From Leptospira inadai serovar Lyme str. 10 (lineage in GTDB: Bacteria > Spirochaetota > Leptospiria > Leptospirales > Leptospiraceae): a stretch of DNA of 64,000 bases. The stretch covers positions 248,001 through 312,000 of the forward strand of contig NZ_AHMM02000015.1 in NCBI RefSeq assembly GCF_000243675.2. The letters run 5' to 3'. The translations under genes were made by a program, and so were the position numbers. Under the pieces are notes generated by a model, which ran no database searches, was not told where the DNA came from, and was given only the letters and a program-made list of their open reading frames with translations. Of this stretch, positions 1-11,294 are shown one piece after another; within the stretch, counting starts at the first letter, position 1; each line of letters starts with the position of its first letter.

Positions 1-269
1 CCGCCATATCCGATTCTTCTTAAATTCCGGATCTAAGCTCGATAGATCCTTATGCGGAACGAATTTCCTCGTAGTATGCGACACATAATACGCATTATAC
101 GCCAAAATTTCATTTTACGAATACGCATGTATTAGACCCTTTTTCTCCTTATTCCGGGCTAAATTATTCCGAATCGGCTCGGTACTTCGATATAAATTCC
201 GAGATGTAAAAGCTCTAATATTTTCGGATGATGATTGCTTATGTTTTAAAAACTTATTAAACTAAAAAT

Positions 270-617
270 ATGGAAAAGACACTAAACACAGATCAGAAGT
301 TTAGGGAAAAAGTGAAAGTAGTACACGTCGAACACAGACAATCGAGCGGACATACTCCGCAAAAGTCTGCGATTCGAAGAAAAGCGCAGGAAGAAGAGCA
401 GATACCGAATTTCTGGCTCTTTTATTTGCTGATGACGATAGGTTCTTTATTACCCGTCATCGGCGTATTATTGGCGTTCATCGTGTTTTCTTTCGCAAAG
501 ACAAAATTCTTTAAGTTTTTGCCGTTGGTTATAAGCCTTACTGCAAACGCTTATTTTTTCTATCTTCGCCAGCATTCGGGATCAGTATTCCACTTATTGA
601 AAAACGCGGTTTATTGA
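270..617 (+). CDS. Small membrane protein of unknown function
   Basis: 115 residues. The first 45 or so are charged and basic; they are followed by two hydrophobic segments (about residues 48-75 and 80-98) with a short basic hinge, so it should sit in the inner membrane with its N-terminus in the cytoplasm. I do not recognise a family. No strong Shine-Dalgarno sequence precedes the ATG. It stands alone: the next gene is on the opposite strand and converges on it. It is called as a gene because of the plausible topology and the lack of a better ORF here. Confidence 0.6.
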   Translation: MEKTLNTDQKFREKVKVVHVEHRQSSGHTPQKSAIRRKAQEEEQIPNFWLFYLLMTIGSLLPVIGVLLAFIVFSFAKTKFFKFLPLVISLTANAYFFYLRQHSGSVFHLLKNAVY

Positions 618-706
618 TTTCGATTTAGATCAAGTTTCCCGATTCTTCTAAACGGAAGGAATGGGATTCTCTGCGATCCGAAGTCAGGGTCCGGACTCTT
701 AAAGCT

Positions 707-1687
707 CTACACTGGAGTCAGCTTCCGGAACTGTTCCTTAACCAGAGCCCCTTCCGGAGTCTCAGGGTAGCCCTTTAAAAATCTCAAGAGTTCCTCGACA
801 TCGGCTTGGAACTCCTCGTTTAAGGTTTTACGAATATTATACCGATTCAGCAAGGAAAGGATCACCATTTCATCCTGACTAGTACGGTCTTCCTTTGCAA
901 AAAGCGAATGAGTCAATTTTTTATCGTTCTTATCCGAGTATTCAAGAAGCTTTAAGACGGGATAAGTGTACAAACCGTTTTTAAAATCCTTTAACGGGAT
1001 CTTTCCGGTTTGTTCTCCCGCCTGAAAGTAATCGATCGCGTCGTCTTGTTTCTGAAAGAGAGAGCCTAGACGGATGCCGAATTCGTGCAATTTTTTTAGA
1101 TTTTTCTTAGGTGTCTCCGCGAGGATTCCCGCCGCCTGGCAGACCGCCCCGAATAACGACGCGGTTTTACCGTAGACGACACGATCATAAATGCCTAAAT
1201 CCAATTTCGGGTTCCGTTCCCATTCCATCTGAATCAGTTCGCTGATGGAAAGATCCTTGATAACCTGAGTAAATAGATCCATTAAGGATGGCGATCCGAG
1301 ACTATTTAAATGATCGATCCCGCAGGCTAATAAATAGTCGCCCGCAAGAATGGCCGTCTTATTTCCGAATTTAGAGCCTACGCTAGGAACTCCTCTCCTA
1401 GTCTGGGCTTCATCCACTACGTCGTCGTGCAGTAGGCTCGCCGCATGAATCAATTCCGCGATTGCTCCTACATCCGTATATTTTTCCCCTTTATATCCTA
1501 ATATCCTGCACATGCAATAGTGCAGAACGGGGCGAATCCGCTTCCCTCCGGAACGAATCGTATAATCCTTAATTTCGGCGAGCAAACGCAGGTCCTCGTC
1601 GATGATTTCATAGAGTTTTTTGTCGAACTTTCGGACGAGGAGGTCCTTCAATCCCTTGGCTTTCACGGAGTTTCCTTGTTTCGACAC
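707..1687 (-). CDS. Polyprenyl diphosphate synthase (trans-prenyltransferase)
   Basis: 326 residues, normal length for IspB/octaprenyl-type synthases. These enzymes condense isopentenyl diphosphate onto an allylic diphosphate to make the long prenyl tail of quinones. Visible landmarks are GGKRIRP at about 47-53, the first aspartate-rich motif LLHDDVVDE (Asp88, 89 and 92) and the second DDAID around residue 215; both bind the Mg-diphosphate. The protein is cytosolic. Upstream on the same strand lies the SirB1-like gene, about 65 bp away, so the two may be co-transcribed. Chain length, and so the exact product (octaprenyl, heptaprenyl), cannot be read from the sequence. Confidence 0.9.
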   Translation of the reverse strand: MSKQGNSVKAKGLKDLLVRKFDKKLYEIIDEDLRLLAEIKDYTIRSGGKRIRPVLHYCMCRILGYKGEKYTDVGAIAELIHAASLLHDDVVDEAQTRRGVPSVGSKFGNKTAILAGDYLLACGIDHLNSLGSPSLMDLFTQVIKDLSISELIQMEWERNPKLDLGIYDRVVYGKTASLFGAVCQAAGILAETPKKNLKKLHEFGIRLGSLFQKQDDAIDYFQAGEQTGKIPLKDFKNGLYTYPVLKLLEYSDKNDKKLTHSLFAKEDRTSQDEMVILSLLNRYNIRKTLNEEFQADVEELLRFLKGYPETPEGALVKEQFRKLTPV

Positions 1688-1753
1688 TATTTCCGAACGA
1701 ATTTCCCGCTCAAGCAGGAAAGCTCGGAAATGCGGAAATGAAAGAAACTTTAA

Positions 1754-2653
1754 TCAAGGTTTCCACTTATTATCCAGCGCGAGAAGATGTCTGGAAAGGA
1801 TCTTTTCCATCTCACGATTTTCCTTCTTTCGATAGATATGTATTAAATTCCGGAACATCCTCTTTAAAATCGTGAGGCTGCTTGCATGAGTAAAGTATCG
1901 ATCGTGCGCTTGAAAGCCGTTGGCTTTTAAGAAACGAATGCAGGTGGAACGATCCAGCATCACGCCGCCGTGATAGGGGTCGATATGCGTCTCATAATCG
2001 CTGGATTCGAAATGCAAAAGAAAATGCAGTGGCATATTTACTCCGTACAATGGAAGACGAAGTCTGTGCGCTACCAAAAGATAAATTACGGATAAGGAGA
2101 TCGGGATTCCTCGTTTCTTAATAAAGACCCGATGCAAAAAGGAATTATCCGGATCTTCGTATTCGTCATGGTTCCCCACGAACCCCTCCTCTTGGGAAAG
2201 TACTCGAGTAAGGAAATGCACTTTAACGTCATCCGAGGCCAGATCCTCGTTTAGATCCACTAACTCTTCCACTCTGAGTGCGATTCGATCCAAATATGTC
2301 CTAAATTCAGGATAGGATAATTCCGGTTCTATCACGGAGGAGAGCAGGAATACCCCTTCCTCCAAATCGTCATAGTGGTTGGGATGCCCTTTTTCAGCCA
2401 ATGCCACATAACGCAAGGTTATCCGTTCGGCATGAACCGCAGGGGCAGCCCCTCTCGCGAATACGCGTAATGTCGGATCTTTTAGCTCGTCGGCGACCTC
2501 GCAAATGCGAACCTGCCAGGGAATCATCGACGCAATCTCGCCGATAATTCTAGATCTTTCCGCCGAAGTCGAAAACTCAAGCTGATAAAACTTATCCTCG
2601 ATCTTATCAGGCGGGAAGGGAACTGTTCCGTAAGGTGAGTCGGAGGATTGCAT
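1754..2653 (-). CDS. SirB1-like transglutaminase-fold protein
   Basis: 299 residues resembling the SirB1/transglutaminase-like-2 family. The family signature is visible in the middle: [20 protein letters not shown], then a [10 protein letters not shown] segment and a HIDPYHGG segment, where an aspartate and a histidine would lie in the fold. The classical catalytic cysteine of transglutaminases is not obvious; the equivalent of the usual RKGxCxS region reads RGIPISLS, so enzymatic activity is doubtful. Members of this family have no settled biochemical role. The protein appears cytosolic, with no signal peptide. It is the gene upstream of the polyprenyl synthase on the same strand. Confidence 0.75.
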   Translation of the reverse strand: MQSSDSPYGTVPFPPDKIEDKFYQLEFSTSAERSRIIGEIASMIPWQVRICEVADELKDPTLRVFARGAAPAVHAERITLRYVALAEKGHPNHYDDLEEGVFLLSSVIEPELSYPEFRTYLDRIALRVEELVDLNEDLASDDVKVHFLTRVLSQEEGFVGNHDEYEDPDNSFLHRVFIKKRGIPISLSVIYLLVAHRLRLPLYGVNMPLHFLLHFESSDYETHIDPYHGGVMLDRSTCIRFLKANGFQAHDRYFTHASSLTILKRMFRNLIHIYRKKENREMEKILSRHLLALDNKWKP

Positions 2654-2980
2654 AGCAATAACGTGAATCTTGGAAAAGCAGCGTCAATTAGGAAGTTTTT
2701 CTAATGATCAAAAAAGGATGCGATGTATAAACTAACTATGTCGTTCGTTTATGTTCGCTTTCCGTAGGAGAAAAAGTATAGGATGAAGTCAAGGAAGTTG
2801 AAAGAGAAAACGGAAAAGAGACGATTTTTTTTCCAAGTTTAAAGGTTAGTAAGAAAGAACGATTTATTCAAAAAAAGACGAAGAAAAAATCTTTTGATTT
2901 GTTCTACGGAATAAAACGGCCGGTTAAGGCAAACCTCTCCTAACCGTTTTGGATTATTCGTCGTCTGTTATCAAAGAATA
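2654..2980. other. Intergenic stretch, no gene seen
   Basis: A 327-bp AT-rich gap between the SirB1-like gene (promoter side) and the transketolase half (3' side). Apart from the hairpin at 2913-2950 I see no coding potential in either direction; it presumably holds the promoter of the 2653-707 transcription unit. Confidence 0.5.
2913..2950 (-). terminator. Hairpin terminator after the transketolase half
   Basis: Read on the minus strand, the outer arms AAAACGG and CCGTTTT and inner arms GGTTAGG / CCTTAACC form an imperfect hairpin that ends in a short T-run (TTTTATT). It lies about 30 bp past the stop codon of the gene at 3805-2981, where a terminator is expected. Confidence 0.5.
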
Positions 2981-3805
2981 TTAAACGCTAAGAGCGTCTA
3001 GTTCTTCCAACGCCTTCTTTTCCTGCTCCGCGTTCGGAGGAGTTCCATGCCAAGCCGGATTGTTTTCCATAAAAGAGACCCCTTTCCCGAGTACGGTGGT
3101 AAAGAGGATAATCGAGGGAGATCCTTTATGAGTTTTCGCTTTTTCGAAAGCCGATAGAATTGCGGCAATGTCGTGTCCATCCGCTTGGATAACATTCCAA
3201 CCGAAAGCGGCAAATTTCTTGTCCAAGGGTTCCAAGTTCATGACGTCTTTCGTAAAGCCGTCGATTTGAATCCCGTTCTTATCCATGAATGCGATCAAAT
3301 TATCGGTTTTATAATGTGCGGCGGATTGAGCGGCTTCCCAGGTCATTCCCTCTCCGCATTCTCCGTCCGAGATACAGGCATAAACTGTGTAATTCTTTTT
3401 AGCTAAACGTGCTCCGAGCGCGATCCCCACCGAAACGGAAAGACCTTGGCCCAAAGATCCGGACGAGCTTTCGATTCCTTTGAGATAACGAGTGGAAGGG
3501 TGACCTTGTAGTCTCGAGTTGATATTTCGAAACGTCAATAATTCGGACTCGGGGAAGAACCCCGATTGAGCCATTGCCGCATAACGGACGGCACAAACGT
3601 GACCGTTGGAAAGAATCAAACGATCCCTATCTTCCCATTCCGGATCGGTGGGTTTGTGATTCAAAACCTTCTTATAGAGAACGGCATATATATCGGCAAG
3701 ACCAAGGGGACCGCCCGGGTGGCCCGACTTGGCCGCAGTGACCATCTTAATCACATTCTTGCGTATGTTATTGGCGAATTCTTTTAGTTCCTTGATATCG
3801 TTCAT
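2981..3805 (-). CDS. Transketolase, N-terminal subunit
   Basis: 274 residues, corresponding to the thiamine-diphosphate (Pyr/PP-binding) N-terminal half of transketolase. The motifs SGHPGGPLG near residue 28, SGSLGQGLS, and the cofactor-binding [12 protein letters not shown] region followed by FMDKNG are clear. Transketolase moves two-carbon ketol units in the pentose phosphate pathway. The C-terminal half is a separate polypeptide in such two-subunit enzymes; it is not encoded in this window, and the next gene downstream is unrelated. A 4-TM membrane protein gene ends 24 bp upstream and is probably in the same transcript. Confidence 0.92.
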   Translation of the reverse strand: MNDIKELKEFANNIRKNVIKMVTAAKSGHPGGPLGLADIYAVLYKKVLNHKPTDPEWEDRDRLILSNGHVCAVRYAAMAQSGFFPESELLTFRNINSRLQGHPSTRYLKGIESSSGSLGQGLSVSVGIALGARLAKKNYTVYACISDGECGEGMTWEAAQSAAHYKTDNLIAFMDKNGIQIDGFTKDVMNLEPLDKKFAAFGWNVIQADGHDIAAILSAFEKAKTHKGSPSIILFTTVLGKGVSFMENNPAWHGTPPNAEQEKKALEELDALSV

Positions 3806-3829
3806 TCCGACCTACTGCCTTTCTCAACC

Positions 3830-4216
3830 TTAACTTCCGGATCGGAAGAGGAATAATCCCGAGAGATATACGATTGTATATAATGGTAGAAAAACAAAGT
3901 GCAGTTTCCTATGGAATCTTTTTTTTCCGGTTATCCCGGACCAACCCATAAGAAGCATTAAAACCAAAGCTAGAGCCGCAACACCCCGATGAATATCGAT
4001 GATCAACCGATCCACGACGGGAATAAATCCGGCGGCATCCATCCCGCCGAATAAATATTTTAAGGATAGTAAGTAAATTGCAGCCGCGAGATTAAAACTC
4101 ATTCCTGCTAGATTGAAAATTCGATGCAGACGATTGTTTCTGAAGCGAAACCAATATCCGAGATAAAATAGTATGATGGAGATCGTCATCCCCAGGTTGA
4201 TAAGGAGAAATGGCAT
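3830..4216 (-). CDS. Small four-helix membrane protein
   Basis: 128 residues with four predicted membrane helices (about 4-21, 35-53, 72-92, 102-122). A histidine sits in IIDIHRGVAALAL in the third helix region and further histidines in RFHRKLHFVFLPLY, a pattern reminiscent of DUF420 or cytochrome b561-like haem-binding bundles, but I cannot assign the family firmly. It starts the minus-strand unit that continues into the transketolase half 24 bp downstream. Its 5' side faces the tRNA promoter on the other strand. Confidence 0.65.
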   Translation of the reverse strand: MPFLLINLGMTISIILFYLGYWFRFRNNRLHRIFNLAGMSFNLAAAIYLLSLKYLFGGMDAAGFIPVVDRLIIDIHRGVAALALVLMLLMGWSGITGKKRFHRKLHFVFLPLYTIVYLSGLFLFRSGS

Positions 4217-4267
4217 TTTAGTCCACTTAGCGATTCTATCCGAATGGAGAAAATCCTTTTTAATCGG

Positions 4268-4295
4268 TTGACCCGGGAATTCCGATTTGAATACT
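4268..4295 (+). promoter_or_regulatory. Promoter of the tRNA-Thr/tRNA-Tyr unit
   Basis: TTGACC at 4268-4273 and AATACT at 4290-4295, separated by 16 bp, resemble sigma70 -35 and -10 boxes. The expected start point lies about 10 bp before the 5' end of tRNA-Thr. Confidence 0.55.
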
Positions 4296-4312
4296 GGTTA
4301 ACGAGTCCGAAT

Positions 4313-4385
4313 GCTGCCTTAGCTCAATTGGTAGAGCAGCTGACTTGTAATCAGCAGGTTGGGGGTTCGATTCCTCTAGGCAGCT
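4313..4385 (+). tRNA. tRNA-Thr (anticodon TGT)
   Basis: A complete cloverleaf can be folded by eye: acceptor GCTGCCT/AGGCAGC, D arm GCTC/GAGC, anticodon stem GCTGA/TCAGC around the loop CTTGTAA (anticodon TGT, threonine), and a T arm containing TTCGATT. The length is 73 nt and no CCA is encoded. It is followed 53 bp later by tRNA-Tyr, probably in the same transcript. Confidence 0.93.
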
Positions 4386-4438
4386 GATCTGGCGCAGGAA
4401 AAGGACATCTTTCTTTTCCGGACTCTTCCAACTACTTC

Positions 4439-4957
<519 letters not shown>

Positions 4958-4959
4958 TT

Positions 4960-6684
4960 TCAGTTATCTCCTAGATACGGAAGTACCGGCTCCATCGGAG
5001 AAAAATTTCCTAGAAATTTTGCGAATTCCAGGAGATTCCCTTTTTTATATTCGAATCCTCGCAATGTAAGTACGGGATTTCTTATCCTGAGCAACATCTC
5101 TTTCCAGTCTTGAGAATTCAAATAGACTAATATATTCGGATCGGAAGCTAATTTTGGGGTGATCTCGGCGATTCCCTTTCTCAGATGAATCGTAAACTCT
5201 TCCCCAGTATCCTTGAATTTAAAGGAAACCTTACCGTCTATCTTGGCGCTTGCGACCGGATCCAAGTTTATCGCAAGATTGTCGAAAAAGATCGAGAGAG
5301 GATATCGGCGAAGCAGAGGAGGATTGGGCTTAACCTGAAATTTTGCGACAAAGCCGTCTCGAATTTCTGAAGCTTCCGTTAAATAATAATGCCGAGCATT
5401 CGCATTGTTTTCTTTCAGCCCGAATTCTCGTAACGATCGAATCCGTATTTCCTTCGCTTTCTTATTGCCGGGATTTATTCGTAAAACGTACCCTGTTAAC
5501 TGAAGAGCTGATTGATATTTTTTTTGCTCCAGCTTGCTTTCGGCAAACGCCAATAATTTCTCTTCGCCTCCTGCCAAATCGGAAACTAGTTTGGCCTGCT
5601 CATTCCTAGATAACGGCTGTAAGTCGGCAGAGTCCCCGGTAAACCAGCCAAGGTTTCCGTTAAACATCGAACGAACGGACCAGGAAACTTTTCCGTATAC
5701 TTCCTGGAGATAAGGTGAAGAAGCTAAATGTTTCGGCAACTTTACGTATTCCACTAAGTCGTCCGGGTTGAATCCGCGATTGATTCCGCGCAGGGATTGA
5801 TCGTGAACGAATTGAATCGCGTCCCGGTAATCGGTTAAAATACCGGAAATACCGGAGGACCCGTTAAGAGGACGCCCATGACTAGGAACTAGATATTCGG
5901 GTCGAAGGGCCCGGGCAATATCCAACGATCGATACCACTTTTTAAGACTTCGAAACCAAGTTCCTCGAATCGTATATAAATTCGGAAATGATTTGTAGAA
6001 ATTATCTCCCACTAATAGGGCTTTGCGGTCCGGAATCCAGACGTAAATTTGATCGTCCGTTTCTCCGGGTGCATGAATCAATTCTAGTGGAACTCCCGCA
6101 ATGGTAACCGATAATTTCTCCTGAAACGTTTTTGTAGGAGGCAGGTAATCGATTTTAGTCGAGCTATTATATCCCTGGTAAGGCCCTATTCCTACGTTAA
6201 CTACCTCTTCTTTCGTTAAGTAATTTCCGTACATCCGTGCGCTTCTGGAACCGATGATAGGAACCGTTTCACTAGCCAGTCTTTCTATATTCGTCTTCAA
6301 AGTTTCATGGGCAAAAACCTCCGGATTGCCGCTTATCGCAAATGCCGGAGAACCGAAAATATGGTCCGGATGACTGTGAGTATAAACGATCGCCTTAATC
6401 GGCAAATCGGAGATCTTACGAAACTCGGCTAAAACCTCCTCGCCCGATTTAAGATCTTCCAAAGTATCGACGATAATCAGCCCGTCCTTTCCGACGATCA
6501 ATATCGAGTTTGCAATCCCGAAACCGACGGCCGAGTATATTCCCTCGGCGACTTTATAGATTTTCCGCTCGAATTCGGAATTGAATTCCTCCAACTTCGT
6601 ATTCCGGCGCAGGGACGATCCCGGATCGGATCCGCTGCATGAAATGAAAACCAGAATATGTATTATAAAATTTTGTTTCTTCAT
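4960..6684 (-). CDS. Lipidated alkylsulfatase-like metallo-beta-lactamase-fold hydrolase
   Basis: 574 residues if started at the ATG at 6684, which follows AGGAAAAATC and gives a clean lipoprotein signal with a cysteine at residue 16; a TTG 33 bp upstream is possible but less likely. The zinc motif HSHPDH (about 103-108) and later histidines in a HAPGETDDQ segment and a PSHGRP segment mark the metallo-beta-lactamase fold. After it come a dimerisation-type helical region and a C-terminal SCP2-like domain (from about residue 455), the order seen in SdsA-type alkylsulfatases, which cleave sulfate esters of alkyl chains. Lipid anchoring would place it in the periplasm or at an outer leaflet. The substrate is inferred from domain order only. 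Confidence 0.85.
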   Translation of the reverse strand: MKKQNFIIHILVFISCSGSDPGSSLRRNTKLEEFNSEFERKIYKVAEGIYSAVGFGIANSILIVGKDGLIIVDTLEDLKSGEEVLAEFRKISDLPIKAIVYTHSHPDHIFGSPAFAISGNPEVFAHETLKTNIERLASETVPIIGSRSARMYGNYLTKEEVVNVGIGPYQGYNSSTKIDYLPPTKTFQEKLSVTIAGVPLELIHAPGETDDQIYVWIPDRKALLVGDNFYKSFPNLYTIRGTWFRSLKKWYRSLDIARALRPEYLVPSHGRPLNGSSGISGILTDYRDAIQFVHDQSLRGINRGFNPDDLVEYVKLPKHLASSPYLQEVYGKVSWSVRSMFNGNLGWFTGDSADLQPLSRNEQAKLVSDLAGGEEKLLAFAESKLEQKKYQSALQLTGYVLRINPGNKKAKEIRIRSLREFGLKENNANARHYYLTEASEIRDGFVAKFQVKPNPPLLRRYPLSIFFDNLAINLDPVASAKIDGKVSFKFKDTGEEFTIHLRKGIAEITPKLASDPNILVYLNSQDWKEMLLRIRNPVLTLRGFEYKKGNLLEFAKFLGNFSPMEPVLPYLGDN

Positions 6685-6960
6685 GATTTTTCCTATGCGA
6701 GAAGTTTCCGAATCCAAAAGAACGAGAAATGATTAAAATTATTCCCGGGTAAAAAATCGGCAGAAATCGTGTTTACCGTATTTTCGCCCATACCGAAACG
6801 AATCCGAAACCCGGCCAAATTCCCCTTTTCCGGGCAGTTTCCGTGACAATATGCGTATCTTGGCCGGGCCGGATTTTCCGCATTATTTTTTAACACTATC
6901 CCTGGACGCAAAATAGAACGGCGCATATTAAAAATATTTCAAGTTTGGGTCCTTACGCAA

Positions 6961-8565
6961 TCACTGCTTTTCCCATAGAATTGAACTAGGCTTCACCGAA
7001 ATAATATAGTATTCGTTCCCTTTTCGGATTTCAGCGTACGTTCTTTTCAAAACTTTGCGGTACACTATGTAATCTAAGTTCCAAGGTCCTAGTATGGACA
7101 GCGGACCGGTTACCGGAGTGGAACTTGTAACGTCGAGGGGATTCGGTCCATCGGGGATCGGAGAATCCTTCCAAATCCACTTTGCGTTGATGGGCAGATA
7201 CGCGAGATCCGCAAAAGCGTAACTCGCATCCTCTTCGTCCTCATTGACGGAGGCCAAGATCGTATCCAAGTTTCCCGGAAGTGCTTCCTTACAAAATTGA
7301 GGCTGAATGCTGACCGGCCCGAAGAACGGTCGTCGAATCACTTTACAAATATATTTCGTTCGATCGGATAAAACCAAGTTCGCTTCCCGGTCTCGAACGT
7401 CCCAGAACGGAAGGTGGTTCTTTTCCTCGTCGGGCAGAAGCTTCGACAGAATTTCATTAGATTCGGCGTCATCTTCGCCGTCGTCATCCTTATCCGAAAT
7501 TCCTTGATTCATTAGAGAAAGAAAATATTCCGCTCCTTCCCGTCCGCCACCGTATATTGCGTAAGCAAGGACAGGATCCGGATTTTCCTTTATTAGTATT
7601 TTCAGCGCCGGCAAATATGAACTAATCCAATCAGTATTAGAAATCTGACATATTTTGCGAAAGAGCAACTCGGCCTCTTCCCCTCCGGTGTACGTTTCCG
7701 AGGAAAAGGAACAGGCTTCCTTTTTGCGATCCATGAGCAATAAGTTCTTAGCGGATTCTAATCTGCCTCGTCTTGCATTGCCATAAGAAGAACTCATCAG
7801 AAAATAGCGGGCACTCGCTTCTAGCCGCCCTCTATTTCGCAGAAACTTCGCATATAGATATAGTATATCCGACTTAGAATCCGCGCTAAGGCTCTTGGAT
7901 CGACCGGACAAAAAAATTCGGCGGTACGGTGATCCTTTTCCGGATTGCAACGCGGAACCCACCCAAAGAGGCAAAGCAGCGTCTTTAGTTAAGAGATCCT
8001 TCTCGACCAAGTAGGTAAATACGTGATCCCAACCTTCGTAATCTCTCGTTTTCATTTTAAGCGAGTAACAAAGTCGGACTAGCGGGAGATTCTCCTTTTT
8101 CGAAAGGGAACGATACGGCTCCGGTATCGATTGTAGCGGAGTCACCGCGGCATCGGAAACGGTCGTTTGTTCGGCGCGAGTAAACTGCGGAGTCGCTTTA
8201 GTGCAGGAATGGGTGATTCCGATTAAGGCGTAAGGGCTTACTCCCAAACTTTGGGCAAGCCCCTGAACGAAACCGGACCAGTCTCCTTTTTTATTTTTAA
8301 TCGTACCGGCCCGAATCTGATATTGCAAAGCCGGGACGTATTTATTAAATTTTTCGTAAAGAAAGTAAAGCCGTGTCGAAGCGGTCTTCCGCACATCGGA
8401 ATTAGAGGAGGTTTTAGCGACTTCTTCGTAAAGAGGAATCGCAAAAACCGGCGATTCTTTTTCCAGCGAATACGCGTCTTCGTACGTAATCGAAAAAACC
8501 GGTCGAACATAAAAGAAAATAAGGACGGATGCGCATAAGATACATTCGGAAAACCTAAAATACAT
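6961..8565 (-). CDS. Secreted protein of unknown function
   Basis: 534 residues with an N-terminal signal peptide (hydrophobic residues 9-25, likely cleavage after VFS). The body has helical, tetratricopeptide-like spacing ([36 protein letters not shown] segments) and an acidic insert [14 protein letters not shown] around residue 360. I do not recognise the family. Its start overlaps the end of the PBP1A gene by 11 bp, so the two are translationally coupled and it may act in the periplasm alongside peptidoglycan synthesis; that is inference from position alone. Confidence 0.8.
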   Translation of the reverse strand: MYFRFSECILCASVLIFFYVRPVFSITYEDAYSLEKESPVFAIPLYEEVAKTSSNSDVRKTASTRLYFLYEKFNKYVPALQYQIRAGTIKNKKGDWSGFVQGLAQSLGVSPYALIGITHSCTKATPQFTRAEQTTVSDAAVTPLQSIPEPYRSLSKKENLPLVRLCYSLKMKTRDYEGWDHVFTYLVEKDLLTKDAALPLWVGSALQSGKGSPYRRIFLSGRSKSLSADSKSDILYLYAKFLRNRGRLEASARYFLMSSSYGNARRGRLESAKNLLLMDRKKEACSFSSETYTGGEEAELLFRKICQISNTDWISSYLPALKILIKENPDPVLAYAIYGGGREGAEYFLSLMNQGISDKDDDGEDDAESNEILSKLLPDEEKNHLPFWDVRDREANLVLSDRTKYICKVIRRPFFGPVSIQPQFCKEALPGNLDTILASVNEDEEDASYAFADLAYLPINAKWIWKDSPIPDGPNPLDVTSSTPVTGPLSILGPWNLDYIVYRKVLKRTYAEIRKGNEYYIISVKPSSILWEKQ

Positions 8566-11236
8566 TCTTTAGGATCTCCTTTTTAGCGTCGGCTTTGTGA
8601 GTCAGGGGACAAATTTCCGTCGGGACATGGGACGGGTGAAACAATTCGCTCGTTTTTTTATTGCAATCCGGGCCGGGCAATTTTCCCGACTCCGGGCAGA
8701 TCATAACCGATACCGCTCTTTGAGAAAAAGAGTATTTTCGTCTTTCGTTGCGATCCCCCGATTCGGTGGCATCGAATAATTTTGCGATCGTGCCCCATAA
8801 CGGAGCGGCGACAGTTCCGCCTAACGCCGACGAACCCATTCCGTAACTTGGCGAATCGTAGCCGATCCAAACCGCCATCGAAATTCCGGGGCGAACTCCT
8901 ATAAACCATGCGTCTCGGTACTCGTTAGTAGTTCCGGTTTTTCCCGCGACCTCTCCTCTATAACCAGTATTCCGGACGCCGGCATGATTCGCACTGCCAT
9001 GCAACAAATCGATCATGATCTCCGCAGTGGGAGGCGATATCGCACGCCTCTCGTTGGGCCAATGTAGATTGAATTCATCCTGTTCCTTTCGTTGATAAAC
9101 GACATTACCCGAACGATCGGTGACTTTCTCGATTAAATGCGGACGAAGAACATTCCCGTCGTTCGCAAAGGAGGAGTAAGCGGATGCCATTTCCAACGGG
9201 GATAATTCCAGAGAGCCCAGAGCGAGAGAAAGATCCCTTCGAAAACGGTTCTTTAAAATTTTCTCTTCGGGAAAAAAGAATCTTCCGAACGTTTCGGAGA
9301 TTTCCGATAGTCCCAATTTTTCGGCAATCTGAACCGCTGCGGTATTTTTGGATTTTGCCAATGCGATTCTTACCGAAATATCCCCGTCATATTGATTTCC
9401 TATATTTTCGGGCATCCAATTAGAAGTGGAATTTCGATAAATCAACGGAGCATCCAGAATACGAGTCGCAGGAGTTACGATCCCTTCGTCGATCGCTTCG
9501 GCGTAGAGGATCGGTTTGATCGTGGAGCCCGTTTGACGATACATTCCCGCCGCTCTAGGAAACTGGTTATCGGATTTAAATTCGGTTCCTCCATGCAACA
9601 AAAGTACATCCCCGGTCTGAGGATCTACCGCTACCACCGCCGCCTGCAAACCGTTATCTCCTCCCGCCCTGAATTTATCGGTATCGATAAAGAGTTCCAG
9701 CGCGGGAGACAAGTCCGCGACAAGATTTCGAAACGGATTTGCGTCGGAATTCCTGCCGATCTCGGTCAACCTTTGCTTCCTGACCTGCCCCGATCGTATT
9801 ATGGAATCGACATGCGATTTAACCACTCTCTGCAGTTCCGCCTGAACCGGTTGAGAGATCGTCGTATACACCGAGAACCCGCCCGTTTCGTAGATATTAG
9901 TGTCCGGATAAAGAGTCTGCAAAAATTTCCGGACATGTTCCGTCACGTACGGAGAATCGTCCTTTCGATTTCCGTAAACCGTCTCACCGGGAGATCTAGT
10001 ATTAAACGAAGTATATAAATCCCGCATCGACGGACGCAGATCTTCCTTTAAGGCGCCGTCATTCTCCAAAGATCTAAGAATCGCTTCCACTCTTCCCAGA
10101 GAAAGATCAGGATTCTTTAATGGAGAATACCGATTGGGCGCGGATGCCAAGGATGCCAAAACGATCATCTCGGCTAAGTTCAAATCTTTAGGTTTTTTCC
10201 CGAAATAAAACTCGGATGCGCTATCGAAGCCGAATGCTCCGTGTCCGAGGTACACGTTGTTCATATAATGCAAAAGAATCTTTTGTTTATCCAAATGGGA
10301 TTCCAAAGCATAAGCGAGTTGCGCTTCCTTTAATTTTCTTTCCAGACTTTTTTCCCGATCGTTTAATAGAATTCGGGAAAGTTGTTGGGTTATCGTGGAA
10401 GCTCCCTGCTTAAACCGCAAATTCATCACGTTCACGAAGAAGGCCCGCAAAAGCGACGAATAGTGAATGCCTCCGTGAGAATAAAAATTTCGGTCCTCTA
10501 CCAGTAAAACCATTCGTTTCAAATTTTCAGGGTACGCATCCCATTCTAAATTGCTGGTTTTCTTTCCGAAAATCTCAGAAACTTTCTTACCGTCACGATC
10601 GTAAATTACGGTCGGCTGATGAATGTAAAAGACATTCAACAACGCTTCCACTTCCGATTCGCGTTGAATGACTCCGATCCAGAAAAAAATCAGGAAAACT
10701 AATACGAAAGGGAGCGGGAGTAAATATAACCAAAAATTTAAACGAATCTTCGGAATTCGGAAGCGCCTTCCTTTATCAAGAAGTCGTTCGGCTAACGTCT
10801 TGATCGGAGGACGAAACGAATTCGTATCCTCCTCGTGTTCTCGCGCCCGAATCTTTTGAAACCAAGGACGCGATTCGGAAGTCCCTTCGAATCTTTCCCG
10901 TAAGGATGCGATTTTACCGTTGAGAGATTCCGCGAACCGAGAGCCTAAACTAGCCTTCGGCGATTCCGGTTTGGAATCCTCTCGATTCGAAAAATTGGAG
11001 GCCGGCTCGCGAGTTTGAAGTTTCGGTTCGGGATTAGGGGTGAGGACATGAATCGGCTCGGGGTCTTGAACATTAACTTTATGTGCTAAGCGAACTAAAG
11101 CCTTATGACCGCAGCGATAACAGGTTAGCCGAAAAACCGTCTCGGTAGGAACGCTTTCCGGTATTCGGGATAAAGTTCCGCAAGCCGGGCATTCGAACTT
11201 AGTTTCGAAAAGAGTACGTACTCCTGTCTCCTGCAT
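8555..11236 (-). CDS. Penicillin-binding protein 1A with N-terminal zinc ribbon
   Basis: 893 residues, a bifunctional class A PBP that polymerises and cross-links peptidoglycan. Order: a cytoplasmic zinc-ribbon-like motif (Cys16, 19, 39, 42), a charged, probably disordered linker (about 50-160), one membrane helix (168-190), a GT51 transglycosylase domain ([10 protein letters not shown], then [12 protein letters not shown]) and a transpeptidase domain with STIK (catalytic serine), SKN and KTGT motifs all present. The zinc ribbon resembles the MJ0042/ribbon type that many bacteria put on regulatory or envelope proteins; it is not part of Escherichia coli PBP1A. The downstream gene overlaps by 11 bp. 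Confidence 0.95.
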   Translation of the reverse strand: MQETGVRTLFETKFECPACGTLSRIPESVPTETVFRLTCYRCGHKALVRLAHKVNVQDPEPIHVLTPNPEPKLQTREPASNFSNREDSKPESPKASLGSRFAESLNGKIASLRERFEGTSESRPWFQKIRAREHEEDTNSFRPPIKTLAERLLDKGRRFRIPKIRLNFWLYLLPLPFVLVFLIFFWIGVIQRESEVEALLNVFYIHQPTVIYDRDGKKVSEIFGKKTSNLEWDAYPENLKRMVLLVEDRNFYSHGGIHYSSLLRAFFVNVMNLRFKQGASTITQQLSRILLNDREKSLERKLKEAQLAYALESHLDKQKILLHYMNNVYLGHGAFGFDSASEFYFGKKPKDLNLAEMIVLASLASAPNRYSPLKNPDLSLGRVEAILRSLENDGALKEDLRPSMRDLYTSFNTRSPGETVYGNRKDDSPYVTEHVRKFLQTLYPDTNIYETGGFSVYTTISQPVQAELQRVVKSHVDSIIRSGQVRKQRLTEIGRNSDANPFRNLVADLSPALELFIDTDKFRAGGDNGLQAAVVAVDPQTGDVLLLHGGTEFKSDNQFPRAAGMYRQTGSTIKPILYAEAIDEGIVTPATRILDAPLIYRNSTSNWMPENIGNQYDGDISVRIALAKSKNTAAVQIAEKLGLSEISETFGRFFFPEEKILKNRFRRDLSLALGSLELSPLEMASAYSSFANDGNVLRPHLIEKVTDRSGNVVYQRKEQDEFNLHWPNERRAISPPTAEIMIDLLHGSANHAGVRNTGYRGEVAGKTGTTNEYRDAWFIGVRPGISMAVWIGYDSPSYGMGSSALGGTVAAPLWGTIAKLFDATESGDRNERRKYSFSQRAVSVMICPESGKLPGPDCNKKTSELFHPSHVPTEICPLTHKADAKKEILKNVF

Positions 11237-11294
11237 CAGTAGTACTGTCGGAGAAAAAGCGTGCTCCTACAAGCACGAAATTATGAAGGAAGTC

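Noticed and set aside
1..116. Open minus-strand frame running off the left edge (about 38 codons, VPHKDLSSLDPEFKKNRIW)
   Set aside because: The frame looks protein-like but is short, lacks a start codon with a ribosome site and is cut by the window; it could be the start of a gene outside but cannot be supported.
9392..10018. 208-codon plus-strand ORF
   Set aside because: Antisense shadow inside the PBP1A gene, which has all catalytic motifs on the other strand.
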